A DNA stretch of 64,000 nucleotides, from the NCBI GenBank assembly GCA_015698045.1, contig BLAL01000288.1, positions 248,001 to 312,000 of the forward strand, in the 5' to 3' direction. Source of the stretch: Rhizophagus clarus. Its lineage: Eukaryota > Glomeromycota > Glomeromycetes > Glomerales > Glomeraceae. Below, piece by piece: positions 1 through 11,899 of this stretch. The notes under the pieces are model-generated. The model was not told the origin of the DNA. It worked only from the letters and a program-made list of their open reading frames with translations, and did no database searches. Each line of letters starts with the position of its first letter. The first letter of the stretch is position 1. Made by a program: the position numbers and the translations under genes.

Positions 1-39
1 AGTAAACATGATTTATCTGTTCATGTTAAGCATTTATTT
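1..39 (-). repeat. Left flank of Plavaka target: piece of a CTAGT-ended repeat
   Basis: This short piece matches the reverse complement of about 41780-41820 and continues on the far side of the Plavaka element at 7251. It is the interrupted interior of a repeat whose fuller copy lies at 41596-44601. The sequence ends ...ATTTATTT just before the transposon terminus. Confidence 0.8.
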
Positions 40-73
40 CATCAGGAAATTTTTTCAGAAGATATACATCGAT
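40..73 (+). repeat. Left terminal inverted repeat of Plavaka element
   Basis: It pairs with 7217-7250 in reverse complement over about 34 bp with roughly five mismatches. Both begin CATCAGGAAATTTTTT and run into an ATCGAT motif. The subterminal zone beyond it is rich in ATCGATAATTATC-like words, as expected for transposase binding sites (inference). Confidence 0.85.
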
Positions 74-194
74 AATTATCACTTTATCGATAAATATCGT
101 ATTTATAAATCGATGGTCAACATAATGTGATAATATTCGATAATTATCTCACAATTATACAACGATATTTAACTTTTTCTAAAATAATCGTACT

Positions 195-518
195 GATAAT
201 TTGCGATATTGACAATTATCGAAAATAATCTCGACGATGATTTGCGATGTTGGCAATTATCGAAAATAATCGCACTGATAATTTGCGATGTCAACAGTTA
301 TCGAAAATAATCGCACTGATAATTTGCGATATTGACAATTATCGAAAATAATCTCAACGATGATTTGCGATATTGACAATTATCGAAAATAATCGCACTG
401 ATAATTTGCGATATTGACAGTTATCAAAAATAATCGCACTGATAATTTGCGATATTGACAGTTATCGAAAATAATCTCAACGATGATTTGCGATATTGAC
501 AATTATCAAAAATAATCA
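195..518 (+). repeat. Subterminal 41-bp tandem repeat, 8 units
   Basis: Units start at 195, 236, 277 and so on every 41 bp to 482. The core is GATAATTTGCGATATTGACA followed by ATTATCGAAAATAATC. Two variants alternate (CGCACT or TCAACGAT at the junction). Its position between the terminal repeat and the transposase 3' end suggests transposase-binding subterminal repeats, as in CACTA-like elements (inference). Confidence 0.85.
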
Positions 519-614
519 AGTTAAATCCATTATTTATTGTTTCATTAATAAATCATAAAACGCACTCATATACAAATGAATACTAAGAATATTAATCTAA
601 TTTTATTTTACACC

Positions 615-3493
615 TTAAAAAATATACGTATTAACAAAATATTCATTTTCACAGTTATTTCTTGGTATAATGTGAACTGACATATCAACCGAATCAAAGT
701 AAACACATGTATATTGATCAGTTAGCCATAATCTTGGACAGTCGTATATGATCTCTTCTTCTTGTACTTCTTCATACCATCGTAACAAAGCAAGATTTAC
801 TGGCTCTTTTAAACCTTTTGCAGAAAATTCCAATAATAAAAATGCCTAAATTTAATTCAGTTAATAACATGTCATCATGACAAAAATCTTAATAAAAAAT
901 TTTAAGCATATCATACCTTTCCATACCACGCAGTTTCTTCGGAAGAGACTACTACATCACTGAACCATTCATTACCATAAAAGGTTCCTGCTGTTCGGAT
1001 AATATCAGTTGATTCAACAGCTACACTAGAATATATTTTAAAATGCCCAGATTCATAATCATATTCTAACTCATTTTCCGTCAAAAACTCTTCAAAACCT
1101 GCATGAAGGTTATCAAACCCTTTTTTATACAGATGATGGATATCGGTGTCTTGTTTTATTTTAGAAACTGTTGTTTCAATTTCAGTAAATTTGAACTCCC
1201 ATAAAAGATTTCGAAATCCACTAGATCTTCTTATCGTAGGTTTTTTTTGTTTCAAGGCTAAATATTGACGTCGCACCTATCATATCAAATTTAAATTAAT
1301 CGATTAAAATAGATTATGACGAAACAGATCATATAACATTACCGTAGTTAACATTTGTGAAACATAATTTCTTTTATTTGTTATTCGATATGGAGTTTTA
1401 ACGCTCTTCTTATGCAAAGTTTCATATGCTTCTGTTGACATCCTATTCATCGAACCATAAAGTCGAATTGACGGAATTACATGATAATGAAGCACGTGAA
1501 GTTTAGGTATTTTACAGCGACTTGGAGAATATTCGGCAAATATCGTTACAAATTCTTGACAGAATTCAGTTATTAACGTCTAGTAATAGTAGTAATAAAT
1601 TTTTAAAAAACTGAAATTAAATACTAATTAAAGATTTGGTTTAGAATTAATAATCGATATTTACCTCTAATTCTGTTAACTCGGTATCCGTAAATGACTC
1701 CTGATGCAACTTCATATACATTACCAAATATTTATGAAAAATGTTGCACAGTCTCTTACATGGTATTCCACCTTCTTTATAATCATCGTATAAATTATCT
1801 ATAACGAAAATAATCACTTTCATTATATTACGATAATCATTGGCAGTAAATTTAGATATATTTTCCAATCCGTTTTTAATATTATTAAGCCTGGATATCG
1901 TGGGATTGCGCACAATCTGTGGTCCATATCTTTTACTGCTCTATTGCTGACCTTTCGGTGTAACAATTCACGAGTAAATTCTATGAGATACTTTGTTACT
2001 CCAAGGTCGAGTAAATGCATACGATCTGGAGCAGTCGCCTCATAAATATTAAAATCGTCAAAATCCCAAAAATAATTAAACTCCTTATGAATCGAAAATT
2101 CACTTGCTTGATTCTCACTAATAGCTTGTTTCATCTTTTCTGGAGTTCGTAAATCAATATGAGATAATGCCATATTATTAAGATCTTCGTTATTTATCAA
2201 GCAATAATAACATGGTCGTTTAGAAGTTGATGGAAGATATGTTGCGGTAAATGCTCCTACTTCCGCCATATCAGCAAGGATAACCGATAATTTTGGTGTA
2301 AATGGATGTATTTTATTTTGAACAACTAAATACATGTCATTTTGATTCATTATCGGTGATAATAATATTCGGAGACATCTCTGAAAAACGAGTCTCTGTA
2401 ATCTTCGGAAAGACTCAGAATTCCTTGTAGTATTATCTTTTGCTTTCAATTTTGGCAAATAACCAACAAGTACTTTAGCGTTAGGTTTATTTCGCTGCCA
2501 ATTTGGTATATTTCCGAGTGAAATATATATAGGATGTTCAGAAGTTTTGCCCAGATGATCACAAGTTGTGGAATCGGCGTAGATTATTATCGATAATAAT
2601 TTGTTATCGACAGGAATTTTATTTTCCGTGATATACCACCAATTACTTTCGAATTGTTCACCATAAGTCTTAATCAATGTATTGTGATTTTTATACTTAA
2701 AAACAAATTCTTCATTCATTTCGGATTGAAGAAGCAGAACTTTAATTCCATGAATTATCGGTTGATAATAAAAAGAATAATCTTTATCCTGGAATTTCGT
2801 GATAAGGACTTTTTTGAATTTCATATAAGAAAATTCGTTAACATCAAGAAATCTACGACCTTCCTTAGTATTTATTGGTAATGGGTTTTTTTCGGCCTCT
2901 TGTCTGCTTTTATTGATTAACTTAATTATCCTATCACCGCAAGAATTAGATAATTGATATTCCATAACAATTTCCATGAATTCACGATAAATGTCGTTCG
3001 GCCATTCAGTGTTAGGTGGATGTGTTTTGTCTCTTATTGCATCATCTAGTGTGGTCCCACAAAAATCTTCAGCATCGATAGATAACGAGTATGTTAAGTC
3101 AACTTCATTATCCTCATTATCGTCGTCATCAAATTCACCACTTTCCTCATTCGACTCATCGTTGTCATCAAATTCCCCACTTTCCTCATCCGACTCTTCA
3201 GAAATTTGTAAATTTTCATGAGATTCTACAGGTTGTTCTAATGTTATTTTCGATTCAGATTCGTCATCTTTCATTGAAAGATCATCATCCCAGAGACCGG
3301 ATTCTTCATGATATGGCACTTTTGATACTTCTTTATCATCATCATCCCAGAGATCAGGTTCTTCGTGTGGCATGTTTGATTGAAAGGTTACTTCTTCATC
3401 TTCGTCAATATATTGATGCTTGTCCGAAATATGTCGTTTTAATGCATAAGTTGACGAAAAAGTACATGAACAATATGAACATTTATAGGTCAT
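615..3493 (-). pseudogene. Plavaka transposase, 4 exons, one frameshift
   Basis: Spliced minus-strand model: 3493-1665, 1579-1343, 1276-917, 845-615, about 885 residues. The introns (85, 66 and 71 nt) are bounded by GT..AG and keep frame. It opens with a C2H2 zinc finger (MTYKCSYC...HISDKH), then an acidic Glu/Asp/Ser stretch, then the Plavaka core with 'ADSTTCDHLGKTSEHPIYIS' and 'NIPNWQRNKPNAKVLVGYLP', and a D-x-M-H-L-L-D-L-G motif. I start at the ATG just before the zinc finger; an upstream in-frame ATG at 3559 adds only 22 unlikely residues. A frameshift in the A-run at about 1873-1877 separates '..RYPGLIIL' from 'KNGLENISKFTAND', which must originally have been continuous. The cut-and-paste role follows from the family. 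This copy should be inactive unless the frameshift is bypassed. Confidence 0.85.
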
Positions 3494-3836
3494 TTTGAGT
3501 GATTTTAGCGATAGTGAACGGAACCAAATTTTATGAAAGTGAATTTGTTGCCTGAACAAAACTAGTAAAAACGGAATTTATTGCCTGAACAAAACCAAAA
3601 AACGATGTAATATATATATTTCATTATTTCAGCTTTACTAGTAGTAGACAACGATCAGTTTTATTAGTAAACAATACAGATATTTTTAGACTTTTCTTAA
3701 TGATCTATTTAATTTTTGAGTACAACAATTAAATATGCATCGTTATATCTCGATTAATTGTATTGTTTTGTATTGTTAAATTTTCAAATAATTTATTTAA
3801 TTTTGAGTAATTGAAAGAGATCGATACCATTTATGA

Positions 3837-4570
3837 TTGGATATTTTCAGTTAACTAATGTGCATTGTTACCGTATCTCTCGAATTTATTTACAAATAAT
3901 TAATATGCATCGTTATCCCTCGAATTTATTTACAATTAACTAATATACATTGTTATCCCTCGAATTTATTTAATTTTAGAGTACAATTAACACTAATGTG
4001 CATTGTTACCGTATCCCTCAAATTTATTTACAAATAATTAATATGCATCGTTATCACTCGAATTTATTTACAATTAACTAATATACATTGTTATCCCTCG
4101 AATTTATTTAATTTTAGAGTACAATTAACACTAATATGCATTGTTACCGTATCCCTCGAATTTATTTACAAATAATTAATATGCATCATTATCCCTCGAA
4201 TTTATTTACAATTAACTAATATACATTGTTATCCCTCGAATTTATTTAATTTTAGAGTACAATTAACACTAATGTGCATTGTTACCGTATCCCTCGAATT
4301 TATTTACAAATTATTAATATGCATCGTTATCCCTCGAATTTATTTACAATTAACTAATATACATTGTTATCCCTCGAATTTATTTAATTTTAGAGTACAA
4401 TTAACACTAATATGCATTGTTACCGTATCCCTCGAATTTATTTACAAATAATTAATATGCATCGTTATCCCTCGAATTTATTTACAATTAACTAATATAC
4501 ATTGTTATCCCTCAAATTTATTTAATTTTAGAGTACAATTAACTAATATGCGTCGTTATCCCTTGTTTAA
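3837..4570. repeat. 138-bp tandem repeat between the divergent Plavaka genes
   Basis: Units begin with [GA]TGCATTGTTACCGTATC at about 3860, 3998, 4136, 4274 and 4412, a regular 138-bp period. Each unit contains three sub-repeats of the type ATCGTTATCCCTCGAATTTA. It fills the shared upstream region of the transposase and accessory genes, so it may hold promoter or transposase-binding elements (inference). Confidence 0.88.
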
Positions 4571-4740
4571 TCCATTTAATTTTGAGTACAATTAACTAAT
4601 ATGCATCGTTATAATATTTTAATTATGCATTACAATTAATAACGCGTCGCTATAATAATTTAATTAGTATGCATTATAATTATTTACGCGTCACATCAAG
4701 TTTTACTGATCTAAATAGTTTATCAAACTTTAGAAAAGTT

Positions 4741-4749
4741 TATATATAG
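4741..4749 (+). promoter_or_regulatory. Candidate TATA box for the accessory gene
   Basis: TATATATAG lies about 230 bp upstream of the ATG at 4971, followed by a pyrimidine-rich leader (repeated CTTTTTC / TTCTTC runs at 4790-4950), a common layout for fungal promoters. Weak evidence, because the region is A+T-rich. Confidence 0.3.
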
Positions 4750-4970
4750 GATACTTTTCCAACCTTTTTTTTAAACTTTTTTTATCTCTGATTTTACATT
4801 CAATCCTTTTTCGTCCGCTTCTTCTTCAATCCTTTTTCATCTGCTTCTTCTTTAATCCTTTTTCGTTCGCTCCTTTTTCCACTTTATACTAAATTTTTCT
4901 TCGCTCTTCTTTAGTCTAACCATTTATATCTTTCTTTTTTTACTAATTTGTTTCAAACCTTTTTAAAAAA

Positions 4971-6784
4971 ATGCCAAAAAAACGAAAATATCCCACTAGA
5001 GCTAACAAAGATAAACAGTCTCAGGAATCAAATAACGAATATAATAATGAACAAGAAGGCCCAAGAAAAATCGTAAAGCGGAAAGATACTTCGCAAGCTA
5101 AAGAGCCTGCTAAAGAATCAGATACTATTAGTTCACAAGCTAAAGAGACAGCCAAAAAATCAGATACTAGTAACCAGGGATCAGATAGTAATCAAGAAGA
5201 AATGGAAGTAGTAGCGGAATCTTCGCAAACTACACCACTAGCAGAAGGTAATGATCCATATATATTTATTATGATTTGTTAGATATTATGTTAATAAACC
5301 TTTCATAATCAATCATTTATTTTTTAGATAACACTCGAAGGATAAAGGAATATATTTCTAAACAACTCAAAACATACGGCAGACAATCAAAGCAAAGTAA
5401 GTGATAATTTCCAGACTCGAAAATTGTCGACATTTCATTTCAGTTTACATCTATTACACCTAATACAATTTACTGGGTTAATACATTAACGTCAGCTGGC
5501 GATGAAAATTCTGAAACGCTTGTACCGGAAACAAATAGAGAAAATGTACGGCGCAGTAGGCCGACCACGCCAGCTGTTGAGCATGGAAGAAGCTCGTCAA
5601 CTACAACTGCAGAAGAAACACCGGAGATCAATGTCCAACCTCCTAAAAGCAGAAAAAGTTGCGAGGACATGCTTATAAAACAAGGTAGGCAAATACGAGC
5701 TTTATATGAATTACATAAAGAGACGCTCGAGAAAGTCGGATGGATCCAGAACCAGATTAAGTTGCAAAATGAGAAAAAGAAAAAAATTGACCTAAGCGAA
5801 AAGGTCTTCAATGTAAGTTTCTAACGAAAACCTGGTGCTATTCTCTCTTATACCATCTGTCACCAAATCACAACATAATTGCAATTATTTATTATCACAC
5901 ACTAATATAGGAAGGTTATAACTCGGTGTGCAATAAATCCTTTCCGGACAATATGTGGCCTACCTTTGAAAATTTTAAGTTGGAGCTCGAAAATTGGCTA
6001 AATCAACATCATCCTGATTATCTTCGTGAAGTAAGCTATAGAGAGTGGACGAACGCATTTTCAGGACGCCATCATTCTATGGTGATTATTATTAATAATC
6101 GTAATCATAACTGTTGTGTTTAATTTAAATTTTTCGATTATCATTATGGATTTTTTATTTTCTTTTATAGCTCATGCGAAAAATGAAAGATATGAGAGGA
6201 GTACACGTTGCAGCAGTGAAAAGCGCTATTTTTAAGGAATTCGGTCTACAATCAATAAGTGGTAATAAACGAAAAAGCCCGCAAGATATAACGAGCTGGA
6301 AAAATTTACCACAAGTTAAAGAGTGTTATAATAAGTTATATGATGATAACGATAATGTAATCGAAAATATAACAAAACTCGCATTTCCCGCAATATCTGA
6401 TACCGATGAGTCATTTCAGAATATCTATATTTATACATCAGCGATATGCGATATAGTATTGAATCCTAGCTACCCCGACGTAGAGTGCAGGAAAAAACCT
6501 CTAGAATAACGATATCGGAAATTTAAGGTATGTGGCTGTTATTTAAACCAATTTATATAATTTGAAATCTATTCAGTTAGATAAAATTCGAATTAATACT
6601 TTATTAGGATTTATTCGAAAAAAAAGGAGGTTTTACTATACATGACGCGCAGGAGATATTGAGGGAAGAAGTTCTGAAAATCCCGAAAACAGGCTCTTTT
6701 GAAGAGGAGGAGGAAACAGATGTAATTCTCAGAGGTGATGATACATTAATGACGTTGCATGACGACTTGTTTTATGATGATTAG
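4971..6784 (+). CDS. Plavaka accessory gene, unknown function, 6 exons, one nonsense codon
   Basis: Exons 4971-5247, 5328-5396, 5496-5812, 5911-6081, 6171-6527 and 6608-6784 join in frame through GT..AG introns of 75-99 nt to give 455 codons. Exon lengths and phases agree at every junction, which strongly supports the model. An in-frame TAA at 6507-6509 would truncate the product to 390 residues; the frame continues open to TAG at 6784, so it is probably a recent nonsense mutation. The N-terminus (MPKKRK) looks like a nuclear localisation signal, followed by a Gln/Ser/Lys-rich tract, a basic coiled-coil-like stretch (about residues 175-220), a Trp-rich segment (WPTFENFKLELENWL) and an acidic tail. 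I do not recognise the family. Its place inside the transposon ends suggests a transposition cofactor or DNA-binding partner (inference). Confidence 0.8.
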
Positions 6785-7034
6785 CAATTATTCATAGGTT
6801 GGAAAGTGATGTTTTATTTTAAGGTGGCATACTAATATTTTATAATTAATTATAATTATTATCATTATGAATTTTATTATGAATTTTATTATTATAAATA
6901 AATAAATAAATTTACGTTAGTAATCGCAATGAATATTTTCAATATTTATCGTTTGAATTTTCTTGATTTTTATCGTATGAAATTTTCTCGACTTTTATCG
7001 TTTAGGCTTAATTCCGATAAGTAATCATTTTTTC

Positions 7035-7240
7035 CGTATCGATACTACTCGACGAGTCTGATTATTATCGATAGATATCATGTGACCTTTCCATCGATAT
7101 ACATCTCTATCGATATTTGTCATTTTAGTTAAATTCTGATAATTTGTCATCATTTATCCACATCGATACTACTCGACGAGTCTGATTATTATCGATATAT
7201 ATCATGTGACCTATCCATCGATATATATCCCCTAAAAAAA
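7035..7240. repeat. Right subterminal duplication of Plavaka element
   Basis: The block ATCGATACTACTCGACGAG followed by a TCTGATTATTATCGATA-type sequence occurs twice, near 7040 and 7168, each time followed by ATCATGTGACC and ATCGATAT motifs. It mirrors the ATCGAT-rich left end, although that end uses a different 41-bp repeat. Confidence 0.75.
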
Positions 7241-7250
7241 TTTCCTGATG
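7217..7250 (-). repeat. Right terminal inverted repeat of Plavaka element
   Basis: Reverse complement of the left terminus, ending TTTCCTGATG at 7250. The next bases, TTAGACAATAAT, continue the interrupted host repeat; TT is the target duplication. Confidence 0.85.
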
Positions 7251-7437
7251 TTAGACAATAATATTATTCAGGTTTACCACTGCCACACATATTGTAAGTG
7301 ATGATAAAAATTTAGCAATGAAAATTTGCCAAGGACTCAGATCAAAGTTTAACAATAAAAATACCACAATTGATTAACTGTCAATATATTTAAACTAAGC
7401 TCACTAACTGTACTAAAAGAGCCCTAGTTATTTATAA
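7251..7437 (-). repeat. Right flank of Plavaka target: terminus of CTAGT-ended repeat
   Basis: This is the reverse complement of about 41596-41770 and of 33931-34060, ending in AAAAGAGCCCTAGTT at 7437, the outer terminus of that family. It contains the words 'gctcactaactgtac' and 'caaggactcag' seen in the other copies. With 1-39 it forms one copy split by the Plavaka element. Confidence 0.82.
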
Positions 7438-9732
7438 CTTTTTAAATTTTCACTTATATTTTTTTCTTATGTACGACTCTTTAAAGTTTTCTCTATAAAA
7501 TTTTTCTTACAATTCTAAGGTCTTCTTAGCATTATTAATACTACCCGAAGCTAAAAAAAACTGACAAATTGTTATTCCTATTGATGAAGATGAAATTGGC
7601 GATCCTTCAAGTAGCTTTTCGTCATTGATTGTTATCATAAAAAAAAATATTATATTTTTAATTTCTCATTAGTTTCAAAAGTAACCAAGAATCTCTAACT
7701 TAAAACCTTCCATCTAAAAAATGAAGTTGAAAGAGAAAGGATTCTGTTAAAGATAACAAATTCACAAATGATGTTGATCAACAGACTGTATCGCAAGTAT
7801 GCTAATATAAAACTATAGCATCAGCTCCCAAGACCTCTACTAGCAAAAGGAGTTTGGTAGACTTTATAATTTAATTAAATGTACAATACCACATATTTTG
7901 CAAATTCACTGGTATAGAAAAAATAAAAAGATATGCTAGGCTTTTATTATCACTTCTCCTGTAACAAGCATTTCTATTATATTTACTAACTTTATTTAAT
8001 AATAATAAATGTTATTGAATGGTCATTTTTATTATAATCATATTAAATTATATTCTATTGTACATTAATTAAGATTATCATTTTATATTTTTTTTAAATA
8101 AATTAACCAATTTAACAAAAGAACTGTTAAATTTATCATCAATTGATATTTAATATATCGAAAAAATATCTTGGATTGATTTTTCAGCCAATTCTCGATG
8201 ATATTTACCACCTATTCAAGAATATATCACAACTTCGAAAAGATATGTCTACGATAGTTTCACAAGATAGTATAACATTATGATCATCACATGCTCGATG
8301 CTAATTCGTTACAGTTTGATGACGACCACTCAACTGCATAATAACAAATCACAGGTTTCTGCAAAGTTTTTATACAATATTTACCATCTTTAAAGCAGCT
8401 TTTTCAATACATATTTTTGGAATTTAACAAAAATTGTGGGAAAATGAAATCATCTAAGATGGCTTCCAAAATGTACATTTAAAGACGCAAATACAACAAT
8501 GAATTTGATATGTTATACGCACTTCAAAATTTGCTTGAGTGAAAAAAAAAATTTACAAATTTATACTTGTGATAACTGTTTTTGGTCCTAGCTTGGTTGG
8601 TATGAAGATATTATAGTTAATTTTATGGTTCTCAATTATACAAAATTCATATGCTTGGTTTGGAAGCATCGAATTTAAATTATTAAAAAATATTTGTACC
8701 TTTTCCTAATTAATATAAAGCAATACTTTCATTTTCATTTTAGCTCTGAAAATATTGACAAAGTATATATATATTAAAAGAAACTGATGGAGAAGAATTT
8801 TATTAATATTGTTAATAGTAATAATTATGTTATAAATGATAAACCAAATTTAATTACTACTACATCATTAACGTTAATAGAAGAATGAAAAAATTATTAT
8901 TATTCAAAAATTCGTTAATAGTTGATAAACCTTACAAAGATGTTTATTGTGCAAAATCAAAATATTATAGTTTAAAAAAAAAATAAATAAAAGTTTAACT
9001 TTTAATGATCATGTTAATTAATGCTTTTTTACTTTTATTTTTTTTTATATAGCTTCACAATTTGACATTATCAAAACAAATTTCATCAGTGGTTTTAACT
9101 GTCTTAATTTAAAGTTCCAGCATTTTTGTCAAAATCCAAAAGTTTTTTTTTTCTTTTTAATAATTAATTGTTTTGACTGTTAGACTGGCTAAAATGCGAC
9201 ATGTTATATCCAGTACAATCAGTTGTTAAAAAAAATCAGTTTTGTGAAACTTGGTTCAGTACAACAAGTTTTTATACAAAATAGGTTCGTCATAGCAAAT
9301 AGAGACTAAATAAAAAGGAATAAAATAATATATAGATTTTCTTTGATTTATTTAAATGCAAAAAATGAAGGATCAAGGACTTGTATAATAGAGAAATTAA
9401 AGTGTTTATTTTTTTTAATTACATAGAAACAGTTTCCAACTTTATACATCTGTTTATTATTTTATTCTGATGATTCTCTTGTATTAAAAATAAGTTAAGC
9501 TACAAGCATGCATTCCATTCAGTAACTTAACAATGAAATGTGTAGGTTTTATTAGTTGATAATATGATCAAGGTTGAATGACCAGTAGTAGATTATTAAG
9601 GACATAAGTCTTTAAAATAAATGGCTTAAAATTATTTCAGATTTTTGAAATAAGATGATAACAGTCAAGATAAATTAAAAGAAAAAATCTGGTCTTAGAA
9701 TATGAATATACACATTACAGAATATAGGTTTT
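7438..9732. other. No gene recognised
   Basis: A+T-rich DNA without a long open frame. A short plus-strand acidic/Ser stretch near 7575-7630 and a possible Cys pair near 7890-7910 hint at a decayed coding sequence, but I cannot assign it. Confidence 0.6.
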
Positions 9733-11899
9733 CTATTTTTTAACTACTTGAAATACTTCATAATTCTCTACTGCAAAAATAGGAGTATTATACTTATTTG
9801 GAATATCTATATTAGGATAGCACCTTTCATCAATATCATGATTAATCCATTTGTTATCACCATAACATGTAAAAAAACCCATATGTGGATCTTGATTATT
9901 ATCACAACAAATAGCATAACCTGAAGTTTTAACATAACCTATTTTTAAAGTAGAAATATTTTCTCCATTTGTAAAATTAAATAAAAAACTATCTGAAGTA
10001 TTTTTCCAACCACAATTCCCATTCCAATCAAGTTGATTTTATCCTCCAATTAATTGTACTGAACCTTGAATTATTGCTACCCAAATAGTAGCACCTTTAT
10101 TATCACAATTTCTATGGAATGATTTAGCATTAAATCCATCTTGACCTGAATGATATAACAATTTAAAGTTATAAGGAACATTCTTATAATTGTGATGTGA
10201 AGAATCTTTTCTATCAATCCATGAAGCAAAAAGAGGAATATGGTCTGATTGAATTAAAGTTGAATCAAGTTTCAGATTTGGTTTTCTTGATTGTGAAATA
10301 TTAGTTCTAGGTTTAATATTAGGAACAATATGAAACTCCAAAAGATCATGAATTAAATCTTAATTGTAGTAAGGCATCCTTATAATTATAAACTTTGTAA
10401 AAAAAATCTGTAGGATTAATATCATAAAATCTAATTAATGGAATAAATCTATGTAATGTCCTCTCAATTTTTGCAATATCATCTTTATTCCATTTTGTTG
10501 GATCATTTCCCACATTTTATTGAGCAAAACACCATTTCAATAAACTTTCCCAAATTTCAATTTCCCTCATTTCTAAATCATCACTTTTAATAATAATTCC
10601 AATAAAGAAGCCTTTAAGTTTATAAATTTATCAGAATTAAATAAAATCTCAGGTTTTTCACAAATTTTTTCAAGACAAAAATTCCATAAATCTGTAAATG
10701 TTTCATGTTGATATATAGTTTCAAGAATACCACTCGGATTTTGATGTAAAAATTCAGTTTGATGTTTAATCAGATATTCTTGAACATGAGAAATTAATTG
10801 TTGAATATTAAGTTCATCCACAGATATCAACAATTTCAATACATCAGATCTTTGTAAATTTTTCAGTTCAATATTCCCACTGTATCCCTACGAAAAAAAT
10901 GCATCGGAATTCATGCTGAAATTGTCCGAAAAAATAAACAGACAATTTCCGGACATTTGGTAAATCTGGAAAACGTTTCAAAACATGCGTGTTTCCAGAT
11001 ATTCAGAATATGTCCGGGTTCAAATTTGTCTGGAATTTTCCAGAATTCTGAACAATCCAATTTTATCCCGGATGACCAGCAGGAGTTTACCACTTCCTAC
11101 ACGATTAGTCAAAGTTTGAATTAACATCATAGATAGCATTTTTGGCTGCTCTTCAATTTTACTTATTACGTCAGGAGGTGGTTATAAATATCAGTTTTGT
11201 GCTTTTTGCATTTTTTTAAAATTTAAAATTTTATATTCTTAGAAACATTGTCTAGAATTTGTCCGGAATTTTATTATGACCAGAATTTGTTGATTTTATT
11301 TGTCCAGAATTTGTCTGGAATTTAAAATGTCTGGAATTTGTTTGATTTATTTTGTCCAGAATATGTCTGGAATATTTTATGTCTGGAATTTGTCAGGTTT
11401 ATTTGTCTAGAATTTGTCTGGAAAATTTCATGTATAAAAAAAACTGGGAATGCAAAAAATTCTGGACAGCAAAATAGATCAATTTCCTGGACATTTTCAT
11501 GACAATTTTTGAAGCACCTGGACAATTTCCGGACATTTTTGTAGACATTTTCTGGACATTCTTTTTTCGTAAAGTATATAAACCTAAATATAAAAGGATA
11601 TTAAAAAAAAAAATTTATTAATTTCAAATAAAAATATATAATTACCTGAGAATAATATCAAACAAGTGAGGAGAAATATTTGGTTTCCTAAAAATAAATT
11701 TTTCGTCTTTTTTTTCAGCCCATTCGTTAGAAAATGCTCTATGAAAATATTTTGACCTAATGCATAAAATATTTGAGTGAGCATGGATTTCTTTAATATT
11801 TGGCTCTTCTCCTGCATAAATAATAACATCATATCCTATTTCAGTTTCAAAAAGTTTTTCATAATCATTAGATAATTCCTTCCAAAATTTTGAAATCAT
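9733..11899 (-). pseudogene. BTB-BACK-TLDc protein, disrupted
   Basis: Exon 1 (11899-11646) encodes a BTB/POZ domain (start MISKFWKEL, then DVIIYAGEE, HAHSNILCIRSKYFH). A 62-nt intron (11645-11584) with GT..AG ends follows. The rest encodes a BACK-like helical region (SVDELNIQQLISHVQEYL) and a TLDc domain (HIPLFASWIDRKDSS, YNFKLLYHSGQDGFNA, CDNKGATIWVA). The frame ends at TAG 9735-9733. Known members are adaptor-like proteins whose BTB may bind cullin-3; TLDc domains are linked to oxidative-stress and V-ATPase functions. Lesions: a 689-bp insertion at 10886-11574 just inside exon 2, a frameshift near 10580, TAA in place of Gln near 10518, a frameshift near 10365, and TAA at 10037-10039 where Tyr is expected (GGYN). 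It is clearly dead. Confidence 0.85.
10886..11574. mobile_element. MITE-like non-autonomous element in the BTB-TLDc exon
   Basis: Ends are CCCTACGAAAAAA (left) and TTTTTTCGTAAAG (right), an imperfect terminal inverted repeat. It is flanked by TAT on both sides (10883-10885, 11575-11577). Removing the insert and one TAT restores the reading frame (Leu-Arg-Phe-Ile-Tyr-Ser-Gly) of the host gene, so the 3-bp duplication is well supported. The interior is packed with TGTCCGGAA / TGTCTGGAA words in both orientations, shared with the element at 17276-17470. No coding capacity. The superfamily is uncertain: a 3-bp duplication fits CACTA-like or Harbinger-like elements. Confidence 0.85.

Larger units (their letters stand above)
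40..7250. mobile_element. Plavaka (CACTA-like) DNA transposon, 7.2 kb, nested insertion
   Basis: The element starts CATCAGGAAATTTTTT and ends with its inverted counterpart AAAAAAATTTCCTGATG. It carries a Plavaka-type transposase on the minus strand (615-3493) and a second multi-exon gene on the plus strand (4971-6784), transcribed divergently from a 1.5-kb central region of 138-bp repeats. The empty site is visible in the window: the reverse complement of about 41700-41820 reads through without the element, and comparison gives a 2-bp target duplication TT. Both genes carry inactivating changes, so this copy is probably non-autonomous now, but its ends look intact. Family assignment rests on transposase motifs (established for Plavaka); ends and duplication are seen directly. 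Confidence 0.88.

Noticed and set aside
2991..3498. Plus-strand Ser/His-rich open frames
   Set aside because: Antisense of the acidic low-complexity segment of the Plavaka transposase.
7570..8000. Possible BED-finger hAT transposase relic (acidic/Ser stretch, Cys pair)
   Set aside because: Only a few residues fit, with stops between them; not enough to name a family.
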